Assembly (NCBI GenBank): GCA_050251715.1 | Contig: JBFWMG010000011.1 | Location: 40,369 to 104,368, forward strand | Length of the DNA stretch: 64,000 bases | Direction: 5' to 3' | Source: JBFWMG01 sp050251715 | GTDB taxonomy: Bacteria > Desulfobacterota > Desulfovibrionia > Desulfovibrionales > Desulfovibrionaceae | Part shown: positions 35,050 through 43,906 of the stretch, one piece after another | Layout: each line of letters opens with the position of its first letter | Numbering within the stretch: position 1 is the stretch's first letter | Position numbers and translations under genes: made by a program | Notes under the pieces: generated by a model | Database searches by the model: none | What the model was told of the DNA's origin: nothing | The model's input: the letters and a program-made list of their open reading frames with translations, nothing else

Positions 35050-35078
35050 CAGGTAACAACGGGGGGGGGTGCTGTCAA
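35050..35078 (-). promoter_or_regulatory. Probable sigma-70 promoter of hrcA-grpE-dnaK
   Basis: On the minus strand TTGACA (35078-35073) is followed after 17 bp, including a run of nine C, by TACCTG (35055-35050). Transcription would start near 35043, about 37 bp before the hrcA ATG. No TTAGCACTC CIRCE half-site is present around it. Confidence 0.5.
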
Positions 35079-35221
35079 GACGGCGGCGGGCGCGGCGCCG
35101 CGCCGCATGCGGCTTTTGGTCCTTCGGCGCCTCCAAGCGGCGCGGCGGGAGCGCCGCCCGCCCCAAGTGCGCGTTGGATCATTTGTTGCATGTGATCCCG
35201 CAAGCGCACAAGGAGGGTCGT

Positions 35222-35545
35222 ATGTTCCGTGAAGAGCGCATGGGCAAGGCGGTCGCCCTGACCCTGACCCAAGACACCATCGTAGGCAACGACGCCGACC
35301 TGCTCCACGACGCCGTGGAGCGTCACATGCGGCACGATTCGGGCCGCATCGTCCTCGACCTCTCCCAGGTCATTTCCATCGACTCACGCGGACTGGACGC
35401 CATCGTGCGCCTCAACCGCACCCCCCGCGGCAGGCGCAGACTGGTGCTGTGCGGCGTGGGCGGCGCCCTGGGGCTGCTGCTGCGCGTCACCCGCCTCGAC
35501 CGCGTGTTCACCATCCGCTCCAGCCGCGACGCCGCCCTGCGCTGA
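35222..35545 (+). CDS. STAS-domain anti-anti-sigma-like protein
   Basis: A 107-residue protein with AAGGAGG ahead of ATG 35222. The fold is that of SpoIIAA/RsbV: VALTLTQDTIVGNDADLLHD, RIVLDLSQVISIDSRGLDAIV with the usual phosphorylatable Ser in the SIDSRGL loop, then LVLCGVGGALGLLLRVTRLD. These proteins bind an anti-sigma kinase and are reset by PP2C phosphatases such as the one at 10690, although no kinase partner lies next to it here. Divergent from hrcA. Confidence 0.85.
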   Translation: MFREERMGKAVALTLTQDTIVGNDADLLHDAVERHMRHDSGRIVLDLSQVISIDSRGLDAIVRLNRTPRGRRRLVLCGVGGALGLLLRVTRLDRVFTIRSSRDAALR

Positions 35546-35673
35546 GCCTCCCGTTCCACGGCCAACACAACCCGTCAAAAGACCTGCTGCGCTCCGCGCG
35601 TCTTTCTGGTATCGTCCTTCACAAAACAGACCCTTTTTCATCGACTCCTCCTCCAGTCGACAAGGAGCCACAC

Positions 35674-36252
35674 ATGCCTCAACGCAAAGCACTCATCATC
35701 GTCGACGTGCAAAACGACTTCTGCCCCGGTGGCGCGCTGGCCGTGCCCCACGGCGACGCCGTGGTCAAACCGCTCAACAGCCTCAGCGCCCTTTTTCGCG
35801 GCAAGGGCTACCCCATTTTCGCCACCCGTGACTGGCACCCGACCGATCACGTCTCCTTTACCACCCAAGGCGGCATCTGGCCGCCGCACTGCATAGCCGG
35901 AACCCCCGGCGCGGCCTTTCACCCCGACCTGGATATCAGCGGCGCCATCGTCATCTCCAAGGCCACCACGCGCGATGCCGAAGCCTACTCCGGGTTCGCG
36001 GGCACCAGCCTGGGCGACCAGCTGCGGACCATGGAGGTGAAACGCCTGGTGGTGGGCGGCCTGGCCACGGATTACTGCGTCAAGCGGACCGTGCTCGACG
36101 CCTGCGCCCAGGGGTTCACCGTGGACGTGGTGCTCGACGCCATCCGCGCCGTGGAACTGAAACCCGGCGACGGCGACACCGCCATCGCGGCCATGATGCA
36201 GGCGGGCGCCTCCCTGGTCGGCCTGGACGACGCGTCGGACCGCATCTGCTGA
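35674..36252 (+). CDS. pncA: Nicotinamidase
   Basis: A 192-residue protein. AAGGAG at 35662-35667 precedes the ATG. The catalytic triad is Asp11 (IVDVQNDF), Lys96 (ISKATTRD) and Cys135 (ATDYCVKRTV). Metal ligands are Asp53, His55 and His59 (TRDWHPTDHVSF). It hydrolyses nicotinamide to nicotinate in NAD salvage. A short hairpin TCGACT/AGTCGA (35641-35660) with a CCTCCTCC loop lies just before the ribosome-binding site and could pair with it, a possible translational control. After the stop a 12-bp stem (36280-36291/36306-36317) may slow transcription. Confidence 0.95.
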   Translation: MPQRKALIIVDVQNDFCPGGALAVPHGDAVVKPLNSLSALFRGKGYPIFATRDWHPTDHVSFTTQGGIWPPHCIAGTPGAAFHPDLDISGAIVISKATTRDAEAYSGFAGTSLGDQLRTMEVKRLVVGGLATDYCVKRTVLDACAQGFTVDVVLDAIRAVELKPGDGDTAIAAMMQAGASLVGLDDASDRIC

Positions 36253-36279
36253 CCCCTCGCCACGCGCCGCCACCCGGCT

Positions 36280-36317
36280 CCACCGGGCCGCACCAGTTGG
36301 CAGGCGCGGCCCGGTGG
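36280..36317. terminator. Strong hairpin after pncA (no T tract)
   Basis: CCACCGGGCCGC (36280-36291) pairs perfectly with GCGGCCCGGTGG (36306-36317) around a 14-nt loop. It sits between pncA and the cupin gene. Without a T-run it may act as a stability or pause hairpin rather than a true terminator. Confidence 0.5.
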
Positions 36318-36368
36318 TGTAGGGTTCGCCATCCGGTCCACCGGAAACAGACACAACCTGGAGACACC

Positions 36369-36710
36369 ATGCAACCCAAGCGCATCCACTATAAGGACGT
36401 GCTCCCCGAGATCATGGGCGAGCAGCACGGCGCCAAGGACATCGCCATGCGCACCGTCATCGGCCCCCAGGACGGCGCGCCCAACTTCCACATGCGCATC
36501 CTCACCTTTGGCCCGGGCGGCCACAGCCCCAGCCACAGCCACCCCTGGGAACACGAAAACTTCGTGGTCAGCGGCAACGGCGAGCTGGAGGTGGACGGCA
36601 CCGTGTACCCACTCGCACCGGGCGACGTGGCCTTTGTGCCGCCCGACAGGCACCACCAGTTCCGCTCCGCCCAGGGCATGGAACTGATGTGCCTGATCCC
36701 CAAGCCGTAG
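36369..36710 (+). CDS. Single-domain cupin protein
   Basis: A 113-residue protein filling one cupin barrel. Motif 1 is GGHSPSHSHPWEHENFVVSGNGEL (about 50-73) with His ligands and Glu; motif 2 is LAPGDVAFVPPDRHHQFRS with a further His. A metal ion probably binds these residues. Small stand-alone cupins act as isomerases, dioxygenases or sensors, and the substrate cannot be guessed from sequence. The gene is preceded by a short GGAGAC sequence and is probably monocistronic. Confidence 0.88.
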   Translation: MQPKRIHYKDVLPEIMGEQHGAKDIAMRTVIGPQDGAPNFHMRILTFGPGGHSPSHSHPWEHENFVVSGNGELEVDGTVYPLAPGDVAFVPPDRHHQFRSAQGMELMCLIPKP

Positions 36711-36843
36711 TCGGCCGGGGCACAAAAAACGGTTGCCAATCACCGGAAAATCAAGGATGCTCCCGGTTTCCCGGGCCCGCGCCACGCAACGGTTTTCCCC
36801 GGTCGCGGATGCGCGCCGCCACACTATTTTCGGTATACAGCCC

Positions 36844-38883
36844 ATGAACACCCCACGTATTTGTCCGCGCTGCCGCGCCGCCCTGCTCACTGTCCTGTGT
36901 CTTGCCGCCCTGCTGCTTGCGCCCGGCTGCATGCCCAAGCGGGAGCTGCCGCCGCTCACGCCGCCCGCCACGGCAAAACCCGACAAGGACGCGCGCCTGC
37001 ACCAGGCGGACGCAGCCTGGAACGCGCAGGACACCGTGCGCAGCGAGATCATGTACCGCGCCCTGCTGGACTCCCCGGACCTGACCGCCGCGCAGCACGC
37101 CCTGGCCTGGGAGCGCTACACCCTGGCCGCGCTGGGCAACAACCACCCCCATCTCGCCATGGAGGCCTTCCCCAAGTGGCAGGACGCCGACCCCGGCGCC
37201 ATCGATCGCCCCGTGTTCCAGGACGCCTATTTCGACACCATCCGGCGCATCGGCTCCACGCCCGAGTCGACCCGGCTGCTGCAAAAAACGCTTGCCGACA
37301 CGCACATGCCCTGGCGCATGCGCACCGAGGCGGGCCTCATCCTGTGCGGCAGGCAATGGGCCACCGGCGCGCTGGACGACGCCATGAACACCCTGGACAC
37401 CCTGTATGCCGCCGCCCGCACCGACGCCTACCGCGCCGCCCTGGAAGCGGGCCTGCTGCGCGAACTGGGCAACCAGGACGACGCCCTGCTCACGGCCCTG
37501 GCCGAGCGCGCGCCCGAGGGCAAGGCGTTCGACTTCCCGTATGTCATCATCGACCTGGAACGCTCCCGCCGCCTGGCCCAGTCCGACGACACGTGGCCCC
37601 GCGCCTGGCAGCGCATGCGCCGCATCCTGTCCGAGGGCCGGATCACGGACAAGGAGCTGGTCACGGCCATCCTGCTGCCGCTGGAGCAGGGCAAGGGCCA
37701 GCCCTTGCAGGGCATCGTGCTCGCCCTGCCCCTGTCCGGACAGTTCAGCGGCGTGGGCTGGAAGGTGCTGCGCGGCGCGGGCGTGGCCCAGTGGGATCTG
37801 GCCCAGGCGGGCGTGGACCTGACCGTGGAGGTGGTGAACACCGACGCGCCGGACTGGCTGGACACGCTGCACGCCCTGCCCAAGGCGTATGCCGTGGTGG
37901 GCGGCCCGCTGCGCGTGGATATCTTCAAGCAACTCAAAGAGGACGGGGCGCTGGCCAAGCGCGCCTTCTTCACCTTTTTGTCCGGCATGGGCGACACGGC
38001 GGAAGGCCGCGAGGCATGGCGCTTCTTCTCCGGCCCGCGCGACCAGGCCAGGTCGCTGGTGCATCTGGCCAACGCGGGCCTGGGCATCCAGGCCTTTGCC
38101 ACGCTCTACCCCGAAGAGCCCTACGGCCGCCGCATGGCCCAGCTTTTCAGCGAAGAGGCCGCCGCCGACAACGCCACCGTGGTCAGCAGCGTGTCCTACC
38201 CGCCCGGCGACCCCAAGGCGCTGGGCGGCATCATCGGCTCGCTGCTCGACGTGCAGCCCACGCAGGGCGACAACCTGCAACTGCCGCCCGAACCGCCCTT
38301 CCAGGCCGTGTTCCTGCCCGACAGCTGGTCCAAGGCGGAACTCATCGTGCCCCACTTCCTGTTCCACCAGGAGGAGCGGCTCGTGTTCCTGGGGCCGACC
38401 CTGTGGGGCCAGGCGCTGTCCGCCAAGCAGAATCCCGACACGCGCAACTTCAACCTGGCCGTGTTTCCCGGCGCATGGTGGCCGGACAACAGCTCCGACG
38501 CCGCCGTGGAACTGCGCCAATCGCTGGCCGCGGAAGGCTTGGGCGCGCCCGATTTCTGGGTGGCGCTCGGCTTCGACTTCGTCCGCTTCGCCAGCCAGTT
38601 CGGCCCGCTGCCGCCCGCCTGGACCCCCGAGGACGTGAACCGCCGCGTCTATGCCGCCCAGGACATCAGCTGGGCCATGGCCCCGCTCTACTGGTCGGAG
38701 GAAGGCCAGGGTGGCCAGGAGCTGTTCATGTTCACCCCCACCTCGCGCGGCCCGCAAATGGAGGACATCGATCTCCTGCGCCGCCGCCTGGAGCGCTTCC
38801 GCGGCCTGCACGAGCGCCGGGTGGAGATGGTGAAGGCCAAACTTGAGGAAGAAGCCCAAAAGCGGCAGTCCCCGAAACAATAA
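36844..38883 (+). CDS. LpoA-like periplasmic lipoprotein (penicillin-binding-protein activator family)
   Basis: A 679-residue protein. ATG 36844 begins a lipoprotein signal whose lipobox LLLAPGC places Cys at about residue 29. Residues about 40-280 are helical, TPR-like (AEIMYRALLDSPDLTAAQHA style repeats). From about 290 on lies a type-1 periplasmic-binding fold: GIVLALPLSGQFSGVGWKVL, AYAVVGGPLRVDIFKQL, YPEEPYGRRMAQLFSEEA. This two-part layout is that of LpoA/LppC, which activates PBP1A from the outer membrane in gammaproteobacteria; a nutrient-binding role is also possible. The chain ends with a charged coiled coil. Followed closely by gatC. Confidence 0.8.
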   Translation: MNTPRICPRCRAALLTVLCLAALLLAPGCMPKRELPPLTPPATAKPDKDARLHQADAAWNAQDTVRSEIMYRALLDSPDLTAAQHALAWERYTLAALGNNHPHLAMEAFPKWQDADPGAIDRPVFQDAYFDTIRRIGSTPESTRLLQKTLADTHMPWRMRTEAGLILCGRQWATGALDDAMNTLDTLYAAARTDAYRAALEAGLLRELGNQDDALLTALAERAPEGKAFDFPYVIIDLERSRRLAQSDDTWPRAWQRMRRILSEGRITDKELVTAILLPLEQGKGQPLQGIVLALPLSGQFSGVGWKVLRGAGVAQWDLAQAGVDLTVEVVNTDAPDWLDTLHALPKAYAVVGGPLRVDIFKQLKEDGALAKRAFFTFLSGMGDTAEGREAWRFFSGPRDQARSLVHLANAGLGIQAFATLYPEEPYGRRMAQLFSEEAAADNATVVSSVSYPPGDPKALGGIIGSLLDVQPTQGDNLQLPPEPPFQAVFLPDSWSKAELIVPHFLFHQEERLVFLGPTLWGQALSAKQNPDTRNFNLAVFPGAWWPDNSSDAAVELRQSLAAEGLGAPDFWVALGFDFVRFASQFGPLPPAWTPEDVNRRVYAAQDISWAMAPLYWSEEGQGGQELFMFTPTSRGPQMEDIDLLRRRLERFRGLHERRVEMVKAKLEEEAQKRQSPKQ

Positions 38884-38906
38884 AAGCCGTCCACCGAGGA
38901 ACCGTC

Positions 38907-39191
38907 ATGAAAATCACCGCCGACGACGTGGCCAAGATCGCCACGCTGGCCCGGCTATCCCTCGACCCGGCCAAGTGCGGCCAGTTCGCGGGCCAGTTCG
39001 AAAATATTCTGGATTACATGGAAACCCTGGGCGCGGTGGACACCGCCGCCGTGGAGCCCCTCTACAGCCCGGCGGAATACCCCACCGTGTACCGCGAGGA
39101 CGCGGCGGAAAACCGCCGCACCCCGGACCAGGTGCTGTCCAACGCCCCGGAAGACGACGGACGCTTCTTCGTCGTGCCCAAGATCGTGTAG
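38907..39191 (+). CDS. gatC: Aspartyl/glutamyl-tRNA amidotransferase subunit C
   Basis: A 94-residue protein, whole GatC: KITADDVAKIATLARLSLDP, then FENILDYMETLGAVDTAAVE, and the conserved C-terminal FFVVPKIV. GatC wraps around GatA in the GatCAB complex that makes Gln-tRNA(Gln) and Asn-tRNA(Asn) from mischarged precursors. GAGG lies upstream. It is 9 bp before gatA; gatB is not in this window. Confidence 0.95.
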   Translation: MKITADDVAKIATLARLSLDPAKCGQFAGQFENILDYMETLGAVDTAAVEPLYSPAEYPTVYREDAAENRRTPDQVLSNAPEDDGRFFVVPKIV

Positions 39192-39200
39192 GGGGCCATC

Positions 39201-40664
39201 ATGCAGATTCATGACATGACGCTGACCCAGGTGCGCGACGCCCTGGCCGCGAAGACGCTTTCCGCCACGGATGCCGTGCGCGCCTGCCTGGCCCGCATCG
39301 AGGCCACGGAACCCAGGATCGACGCGCTGCTGCGCGTGCGGGCCGACGAGGCGCTGGCCGAGGCCGCCGCCCTGGACGCCGCCGGGCCGGATCCGTCCAA
39401 GCCGCTGTGGGGCGTGCCGCTCACGATCAAGGACGTGCTCGCCACCCAGGGCACGCCCACCACCTGCGGCTCCAAGATCCTCGAAAATTTCGTCCCGTTC
39501 TACGACGCCACGGCCGTGGCGCGGCTCAAGGAAGCCGGGGCCATCCTCGTGGGCAAGGCCAACATGGACGAATTCGCCATGGGCTCGTCCACGGAAAACT
39601 CCGCCTACAAGACCACGCGCAACCCGTGGGGGCTGGACCGCGTGCCCGGCGGCTCCAGCGGCGGCTCGGCGGCCAGCGTGGCCGCGCGCCAGGCCTTTGG
39701 CTCCCTGGGCACGGACACGGGCGGCTCCATCCGCCAGCCCGCCTCGTTCTGCGGCTGCGTGGGGCTCAAGCCCACCTATGGCCGCGTGTCCCGCTACGGG
39801 CTCATCGCCTACGGCTCGTCCCTGGACCAGCTCGGCCCCCTGACCCGCTCCGTGGCCGACGCGGCCGCCCTGCTCCAGGTCATTGCCGGGCCCGACCCCA
39901 AGGACTCCACCTGCGCCGACGTGCCCGTGCCCGACTACGCGGCGGCCATGGCCGGACGCAAGGATTTGACCGGCCTGACCATCGGCATCCCGTCCGAATA
40001 CTGGGCCGAAGGCCTGGACGCCGAGGTGGCCGCCGCCCTGCGCGCCGCCATGGACAAGGCCGAGGCGCTGGGCGCGCGCACCGTGGACATCTCGCTGCCC
40101 CACACCGCCTACGCGGTGGCCACCTACTACATCGTGGCCATGGCCGAGGCCAGCTCCAACCTGGCCCGCTTCGACGGCGTGCGCTACGGCCTGCGCGACA
40201 AGGACGCCACGGAACTCATCGACATGTACGTGCAGTCGCGCTCCAAGGGGTTTGGCGACGAGGTGCAGCGCCGCATCATGATCGGCACCTACGTGCTTTC
40301 GGCGGGCTACTACGACGCCTACTACCGCAAGGCAGCCCAGGTGCGCCGCCTCATCCGCCAGGATTTTCTCGACGCCTTCGCCCAGTGCGACATCGTGGCC
40401 GCGCCCGTGTCGCCCGTGGCCGCGTGGCAGGTGGGTGCGCTGACCGACGACCCGCTCAAGATGTATCTCATGGACATCCACACCACCTCGCTCAACCTGG
40501 CGGGACTGCCCGGCATGTCCCTGCCCGTGGGCCTGGGCGCCGACTCCGGCATGCCCATTGGCCTGCAACTCATTGGCAAGGCCTTTGACGAGGCCACCCT
40601 GCTGGCTGCGGCCGGGGTGCTGGAAAAGGCTCTGGACCCCCTGCCCGACCCGGCGGGCCTGTAA
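39201..40664 (+). CDS. gatA: Aspartyl/glutamyl-tRNA amidotransferase subunit A
   Basis: A 487-residue protein. The Ser-cisSer-Lys triad of amidase-signature enzymes is intact: Lys77 (TIKDVL), Ser152 (GGSSGGS) and the nucleophile Ser176 (TDTGGSIRQP). Spacings equal those of the well-studied Staphylococcus GatA. GatA releases ammonia from glutamine for the tRNA-bound transamidation done by GatB. It overlaps nothing but follows gatC closely; a hairpin with T-run (40678-40711) after the stop may end the transcript. Confidence 0.97.
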   Translation: MQIHDMTLTQVRDALAAKTLSATDAVRACLARIEATEPRIDALLRVRADEALAEAAALDAAGPDPSKPLWGVPLTIKDVLATQGTPTTCGSKILENFVPFYDATAVARLKEAGAILVGKANMDEFAMGSSTENSAYKTTRNPWGLDRVPGGSSGGSAASVAARQAFGSLGTDTGGSIRQPASFCGCVGLKPTYGRVSRYGLIAYGSSLDQLGPLTRSVADAAALLQVIAGPDPKDSTCADVPVPDYAAAMAGRKDLTGLTIGIPSEYWAEGLDAEVAAALRAAMDKAEALGARTVDISLPHTAYAVATYYIVAMAEASSNLARFDGVRYGLRDKDATELIDMYVQSRSKGFGDEVQRRIMIGTYVLSAGYYDAYYRKAAQVRRLIRQDFLDAFAQCDIVAAPVSPVAAWQVGALTDDPLKMYLMDIHTTSLNLAGLPGMSLPVGLGADSGMPIGLQLIGKAFDEATLLAAAGVLEKALDPLPDPAGL

Positions 40665-40677
40665 CAACGATTGCCTG

Positions 40678-40711
40678 GGCCGGGACGCCGCGCGCCCCGG
40701 CCTTCTCTTTT
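40678..40711 (+). terminator. Likely terminator after gatA
   Basis: GGCCGGG (40678-40684) pairs with CCCGGCC (40696-40702); the stem is followed by TTCTCTTTT. The ybaK ribosome-binding site starts just after it. Confidence 0.5.
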
Positions 40712-40722
40712 GGGAGACTGCT

Positions 40723-41223
40723 ATGCATGACCAATCGCAACCGCTGCGCAAGAGCGCCCAAAAAGTGGCCGACATCCTGGAAGAACGCGGTTTTTCCTGC
40801 GTGGTGACCGAGTTGGCGGAATCGTCGCGCACCGCGCAACAGGCGGCGGACGTGGTGGGCTGTTCCGTGGCCCAGATCGTGAAATCCCTTGTCCTGCGCG
40901 GCAAAGAGAGCGGCGAACCCTACCTGTGCGAGGTCAGCGGCGTGAACCGCCTGGACACCAACGCCGTGGCCGCACTGGTGGGCGAACCGGTCAAGATGGC
41001 CGAGGCCGATTTCGTGCGCGCGGTCACGGGCTACGCCATCGGCGGCATCCCGCCCGTGGGGCACGCCCGCGACATCCGCACCTTCATCGACCAGGATCTC
41101 TGGATTTACGGTGAGTTGTGGGCGGCGGCAGGCACGCCCTACGCCCTGTTCCGGCTCACGCCGGACGAACTGCTGGCCATGACCGGCGGCCAGGTGGCCG
41201 AGCTGGCCAAGAGCGGTGCCTGA
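40723..41223 (+). CDS. ybaK: YbaK/EbsC-type aminoacyl-tRNA deacylase
   Basis: A 166-residue protein, ATG 40723 with GGGAG upstream. It spans the YbaK/ProX domain: FSCVVTELAESSRTAQQAAD, CSVAQIVKSLVLRGKESGEPYL with the conserved Lys, VNRLDTNAVAALVGEPVKMA and the GYAIGGIPPVGH turn, then FIDQDLWIYGELWAAAGTP. Such proteins remove Cys or Ala wrongly attached to tRNA(Pro) and related tRNAs. Subgroup assignment within the superfamily is not certain. It is followed after about 110 bp by mnmA. Confidence 0.88.
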   Translation: MHDQSQPLRKSAQKVADILEERGFSCVVTELAESSRTAQQAADVVGCSVAQIVKSLVLRGKESGEPYLCEVSGVNRLDTNAVAALVGEPVKMAEADFVRAVTGYAIGGIPPVGHARDIRTFIDQDLWIYGELWAAAGTPYALFRLTPDELLAMTGGQVAELAKSGA

Positions 41224-41262
41224 CGCGCATCCAGACCGCATCGTTTTTTTGAGGCAAAAAAG

Positions 41263-41314
41263 GCGTTTTCAGGATACCATCCTCGCCATTCGTATCCGCC
41301 ATTGTTGAAAACGC
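41263..41314 (+). promoter_or_regulatory. Structured leader upstream of mnmA
   Basis: The left arm GCGTTTTCAGGATAC (41263-41277) is one continuous strand. Its GGATAC pairs with GTATCC (41292-41297) and its GCGTTTTCA pairs with TGAAAACGC (41306-41314), leaving an 8-nt bulge. The mnmA ribosome-binding site (GGGGGT) and ATG follow within 20 nt, so the structure may influence its expression. It matches no riboswitch I know. Confidence 0.45.
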
Positions 41315-41332
41315 AACACGAACGGGGGTCAT

Positions 41333-42391
41333 ATGCGGGTCGCGGTCGCGGTCAGCGGCGGGGCGGACAGCCTGTGCTGCCTGCCGCTGCTCAAGGAGCG
41401 GGGGCTCGATCTGGTGGCGGTGCACGGATTCTTCCTGCCGCCGCCGGAGGACCGGTCGGGCGTGGACGCCCTGGCCGGCCAATGCGCCGCGCTCGGCGTC
41501 CCCTTCCACGCCATTGACCTGCACCAGGCCTTCCGGCGCGAGGTCATCGCCCCCTTTGCGCGCGAGTACGCGGCGGGCCGCACGCCCAACCCGTGCGCCC
41601 TGTGCAATCCGCGCATGAAGTTCGGCCTGCTGTTCGACGCGGCGCGCGAACGCGGCGCCACGCACATCGCCACCGGCCACTACGCCACCATGCTCGACGT
41701 GCCCGGCCAGGGCCGCGCGCTTGCGCGCGGCGCGGACCCGGTCAAGGATCAGAGCTATTTCCTCTCCCTGGTGCCGCGCGAGCGGCTGGAGCAGGCGATC
41801 TTTCCGCTGGGCACATGGCGCAAGGAAGCGGTCAAGGCGCTGCTGCGCGAGCGCGGGATCACGCCGCCCCTGCCCGCCGAGAGCCAGGAAATCTGCTTCA
41901 TTCCGGACGACGACTACTGCGCCTTTCTGGAATCGGGCAACGCGCCCCTGGACAGCCCCCTGCCCGGCCCCGGCCCCATCGTGCTGGCCAACGGCACCCG
42001 GCTGGGCACGCACGGCGGCCTGTGGCGCTACACCCTGGGGCAGCGGCGCGGCATGGGCATTGCCTATGCCGAACCGCTGTACGTGGTGGGCAAGGACGTG
42101 GCGGCCAACGCGCTCGTCGTGGGCACGGGCGACGCGCTCGCGTCCCACGGCTGTACGGTGCGCGACCTGAACCTGCTGGCGCCCTTTGCCCTGTGGCCGC
42201 CCACGATCCTGGTCCAGACCCGCTACCGCCAGCGCGCCAAGCCCGCCACGGCCACGCTGGAGGACACGCCCGGCGGCCCGCGCCTGCGCCTGGCCTTCAT
42301 CGAGCCGCACTCCCTGCCCGCGCCCGGCCAGATAGCGGCGGTCTACGCCAGCGACGGCACGGTGCTCGGAGGCGGCATCATCGAGGGGTGA
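41333..42391 (+). CDS. mnmA: tRNA-specific 2-thiouridylase
   Basis: A 352-residue protein. The ATP-pyrophosphatase P-loop SGGADS is at 8-13. The catalytic cysteines are Cys88 (TPNPCALCN) and the persulfide-forming Cys188 (SQEICFIPDDDY). GHYATM and DPVKDQSYFLSLVP complete the active site. MnmA puts sulfur on U34 of tRNA(Lys), tRNA(Glu) and tRNA(Gln). It is shorter at the extreme N-terminus than E. coli MnmA but otherwise complete. Confidence 0.94.
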   Translation: MRVAVAVSGGADSLCCLPLLKERGLDLVAVHGFFLPPPEDRSGVDALAGQCAALGVPFHAIDLHQAFRREVIAPFAREYAAGRTPNPCALCNPRMKFGLLFDAARERGATHIATGHYATMLDVPGQGRALARGADPVKDQSYFLSLVPRERLEQAIFPLGTWRKEAVKALLRERGITPPLPAESQEICFIPDDDYCAFLESGNAPLDSPLPGPGPIVLANGTRLGTHGGLWRYTLGQRRGMGIAYAEPLYVVGKDVAANALVVGTGDALASHGCTVRDLNLLAPFALWPPTILVQTRYRQRAKPATATLEDTPGGPRLRLAFIEPHSLPAPGQIAAVYASDGTVLGGGIIEG

Positions 42392-42447
42392 CCCGGCGCG
42401 CGCCGCTTTGACCGGCGCCCCCAAAGCCGCTATAGCCGACCCACGCC

Positions 42448-43806
42448 ATGACCCGACACCGCTTCCACATCGCCACCCTGGGGTGCAAGATCAACCAGTA
42501 CGAGAGCCAGGCCTTGCGCGAGGCGTGGTGCGCCATGGGCTGGACCGAGACAGGCGACCCGGCCCTGGCCGGAACCGTCATCGTGAATTCCTGCGCCGTG
42601 ACCCAGAACGCCATCCGCGACCTGCGCCAGACCGTGCGCCGCCTGCACCGCGCCAACCCCGGCGCGGCCATCATCGTCACCGGCTGCGCGGGCGAGGTGC
42701 TGGCCGACGAACTGGCCACCCTGCCCGGCGTGACCGAGGTGGTGCCCCAGTCGCAAAAACGCGGCCTGCTGGTTGCCCGCCCACCCGCCGCCGCGCCGCA
42801 ATCGCCGCAATCGCCGCAACCGGCGCAACCGGCGCCGCAGGCGCGGCAGGCGGAAAACGCCGCCACTCCCGACTTCGCCATTGCCTCGTTCGAGCGCGCC
42901 CGGCCCGTGGTCAAGGTGCAGGACGGCTGCTCGCACCGCTGCGCCTACTGCATCGTGCCGCTCACGCGCGGCCCGTCGCGCAGCCGCGACCCACGCGCCG
43001 TGCACGCGGAGGTGGCGCGCCTGCTCGACGCGGGATTCCGGGAGATCATCCTGTCCGGGGTGAATCTGAGCCATTATGGCCGCGACCTCGCGCCCGCCAC
43101 GGATTTCTGGGATCTTGTCGCCGCCCTTGACGCGGCCCTCGCGCCCCAGTGGGACGGCCAGGCCCGCCTGCGCATCAGTTCCGTGTATCCGGGCCAGCTC
43201 TCGGCCAAGGGGCTGGACACGCTGGCGGCCAGCCGCCTGGTCTGCCCGCACCTGCACCTGTCGCTGCAATCGGGCAGCCCCGCCGTGCTGCACGCCATGG
43301 GGCGCGGCGCCACCGATCCGGCGGCCATGCTCGGCTTCCTCGACCAGCTCCGCGCCCACTGGCCCGTCTTCGGCTGCGGCGCGGACCTCATCGCGGGCTT
43401 TCCCGGCGAAACCGAGGCCCAGCACGCCGAATCCCTGGCCGTGGTCAAGGCGCTGCCCCTGACCTATGCCCATGTCTTTCCCTATTCCCCCCGGCCCGAC
43501 ACCCCTGCGGCGGGCATGCCCGGCCAGGTGGCGGACGCGGCCAAGAAGGCCCGGGCCGCCGCCCTGCGCGCCGTGGCCGCGCGGCGCAAGGGCGCGTTCA
43601 TCCAACGCGTGGCGGCCCTGCCCCTGGTCCATGTGGCCGTGGAGGGCGGCTCACCGGCACGCGGCATGAGCGAGTATTACGTGGAATGCCGGTTCGAGAG
43701 CGAGGAGGCCGCACCGCACACGATCGTAGCGTCCCGGCCCGTGGCGGTGGAAGGCGGCGTGCTGGTCGTCGGGGAAGCCGGGCAGGCCAAAACGCCCACG
43801 CCGTAA
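42448..43806 (+). CDS. mtaB: tRNA methylthiotransferase, MtaB-like
   Basis: A 452-residue protein. The N-terminal UPF0004 domain carries Cys13, Cys49 and Cys80 for the auxiliary 4Fe-4S cluster; the radical SAM cluster is Cys161, Cys165 and Cys168 (DGCSHRCAYCIVP). The lack of an obvious TRAM-strong C-terminus and the LGCKINQYES start favour MtaB, which converts t6A37 to ms2t6A37 in tRNA, over MiaB or RimO. An unusual linker of about 25 residues, Pro/Gln-rich (PPAAAPQSPQSPQPAQPAP), joins the two domains. It forms a tRNA-modification pair with mnmA 56 bp upstream. Confidence 0.93.
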   Translation: MTRHRFHIATLGCKINQYESQALREAWCAMGWTETGDPALAGTVIVNSCAVTQNAIRDLRQTVRRLHRANPGAAIIVTGCAGEVLADELATLPGVTEVVPQSQKRGLLVARPPAAAPQSPQSPQPAQPAPQARQAENAATPDFAIASFERARPVVKVQDGCSHRCAYCIVPLTRGPSRSRDPRAVHAEVARLLDAGFREIILSGVNLSHYGRDLAPATDFWDLVAALDAALAPQWDGQARLRISSVYPGQLSAKGLDTLAASRLVCPHLHLSLQSGSPAVLHAMGRGATDPAAMLGFLDQLRAHWPVFGCGADLIAGFPGETEAQHAESLAVVKALPLTYAHVFPYSPRPDTPAAGMPGQVADAAKKARAAALRAVAARRKGAFIQRVAALPLVHVAVEGGSPARGMSEYYVECRFESEEAAPHTIVASRPVAVEGGVLVVGEAGQAKTPTP

Positions 43807-43906
43807 CGGTGGGTCCGAAGGACGCGGCGCGCCGCCGCCTTTCCCGCATAGTTGACCCAAGAAAGGCTCGGATTGGATATTCTCCAACCCGGCCCTTTTA
43901 TTGTCG

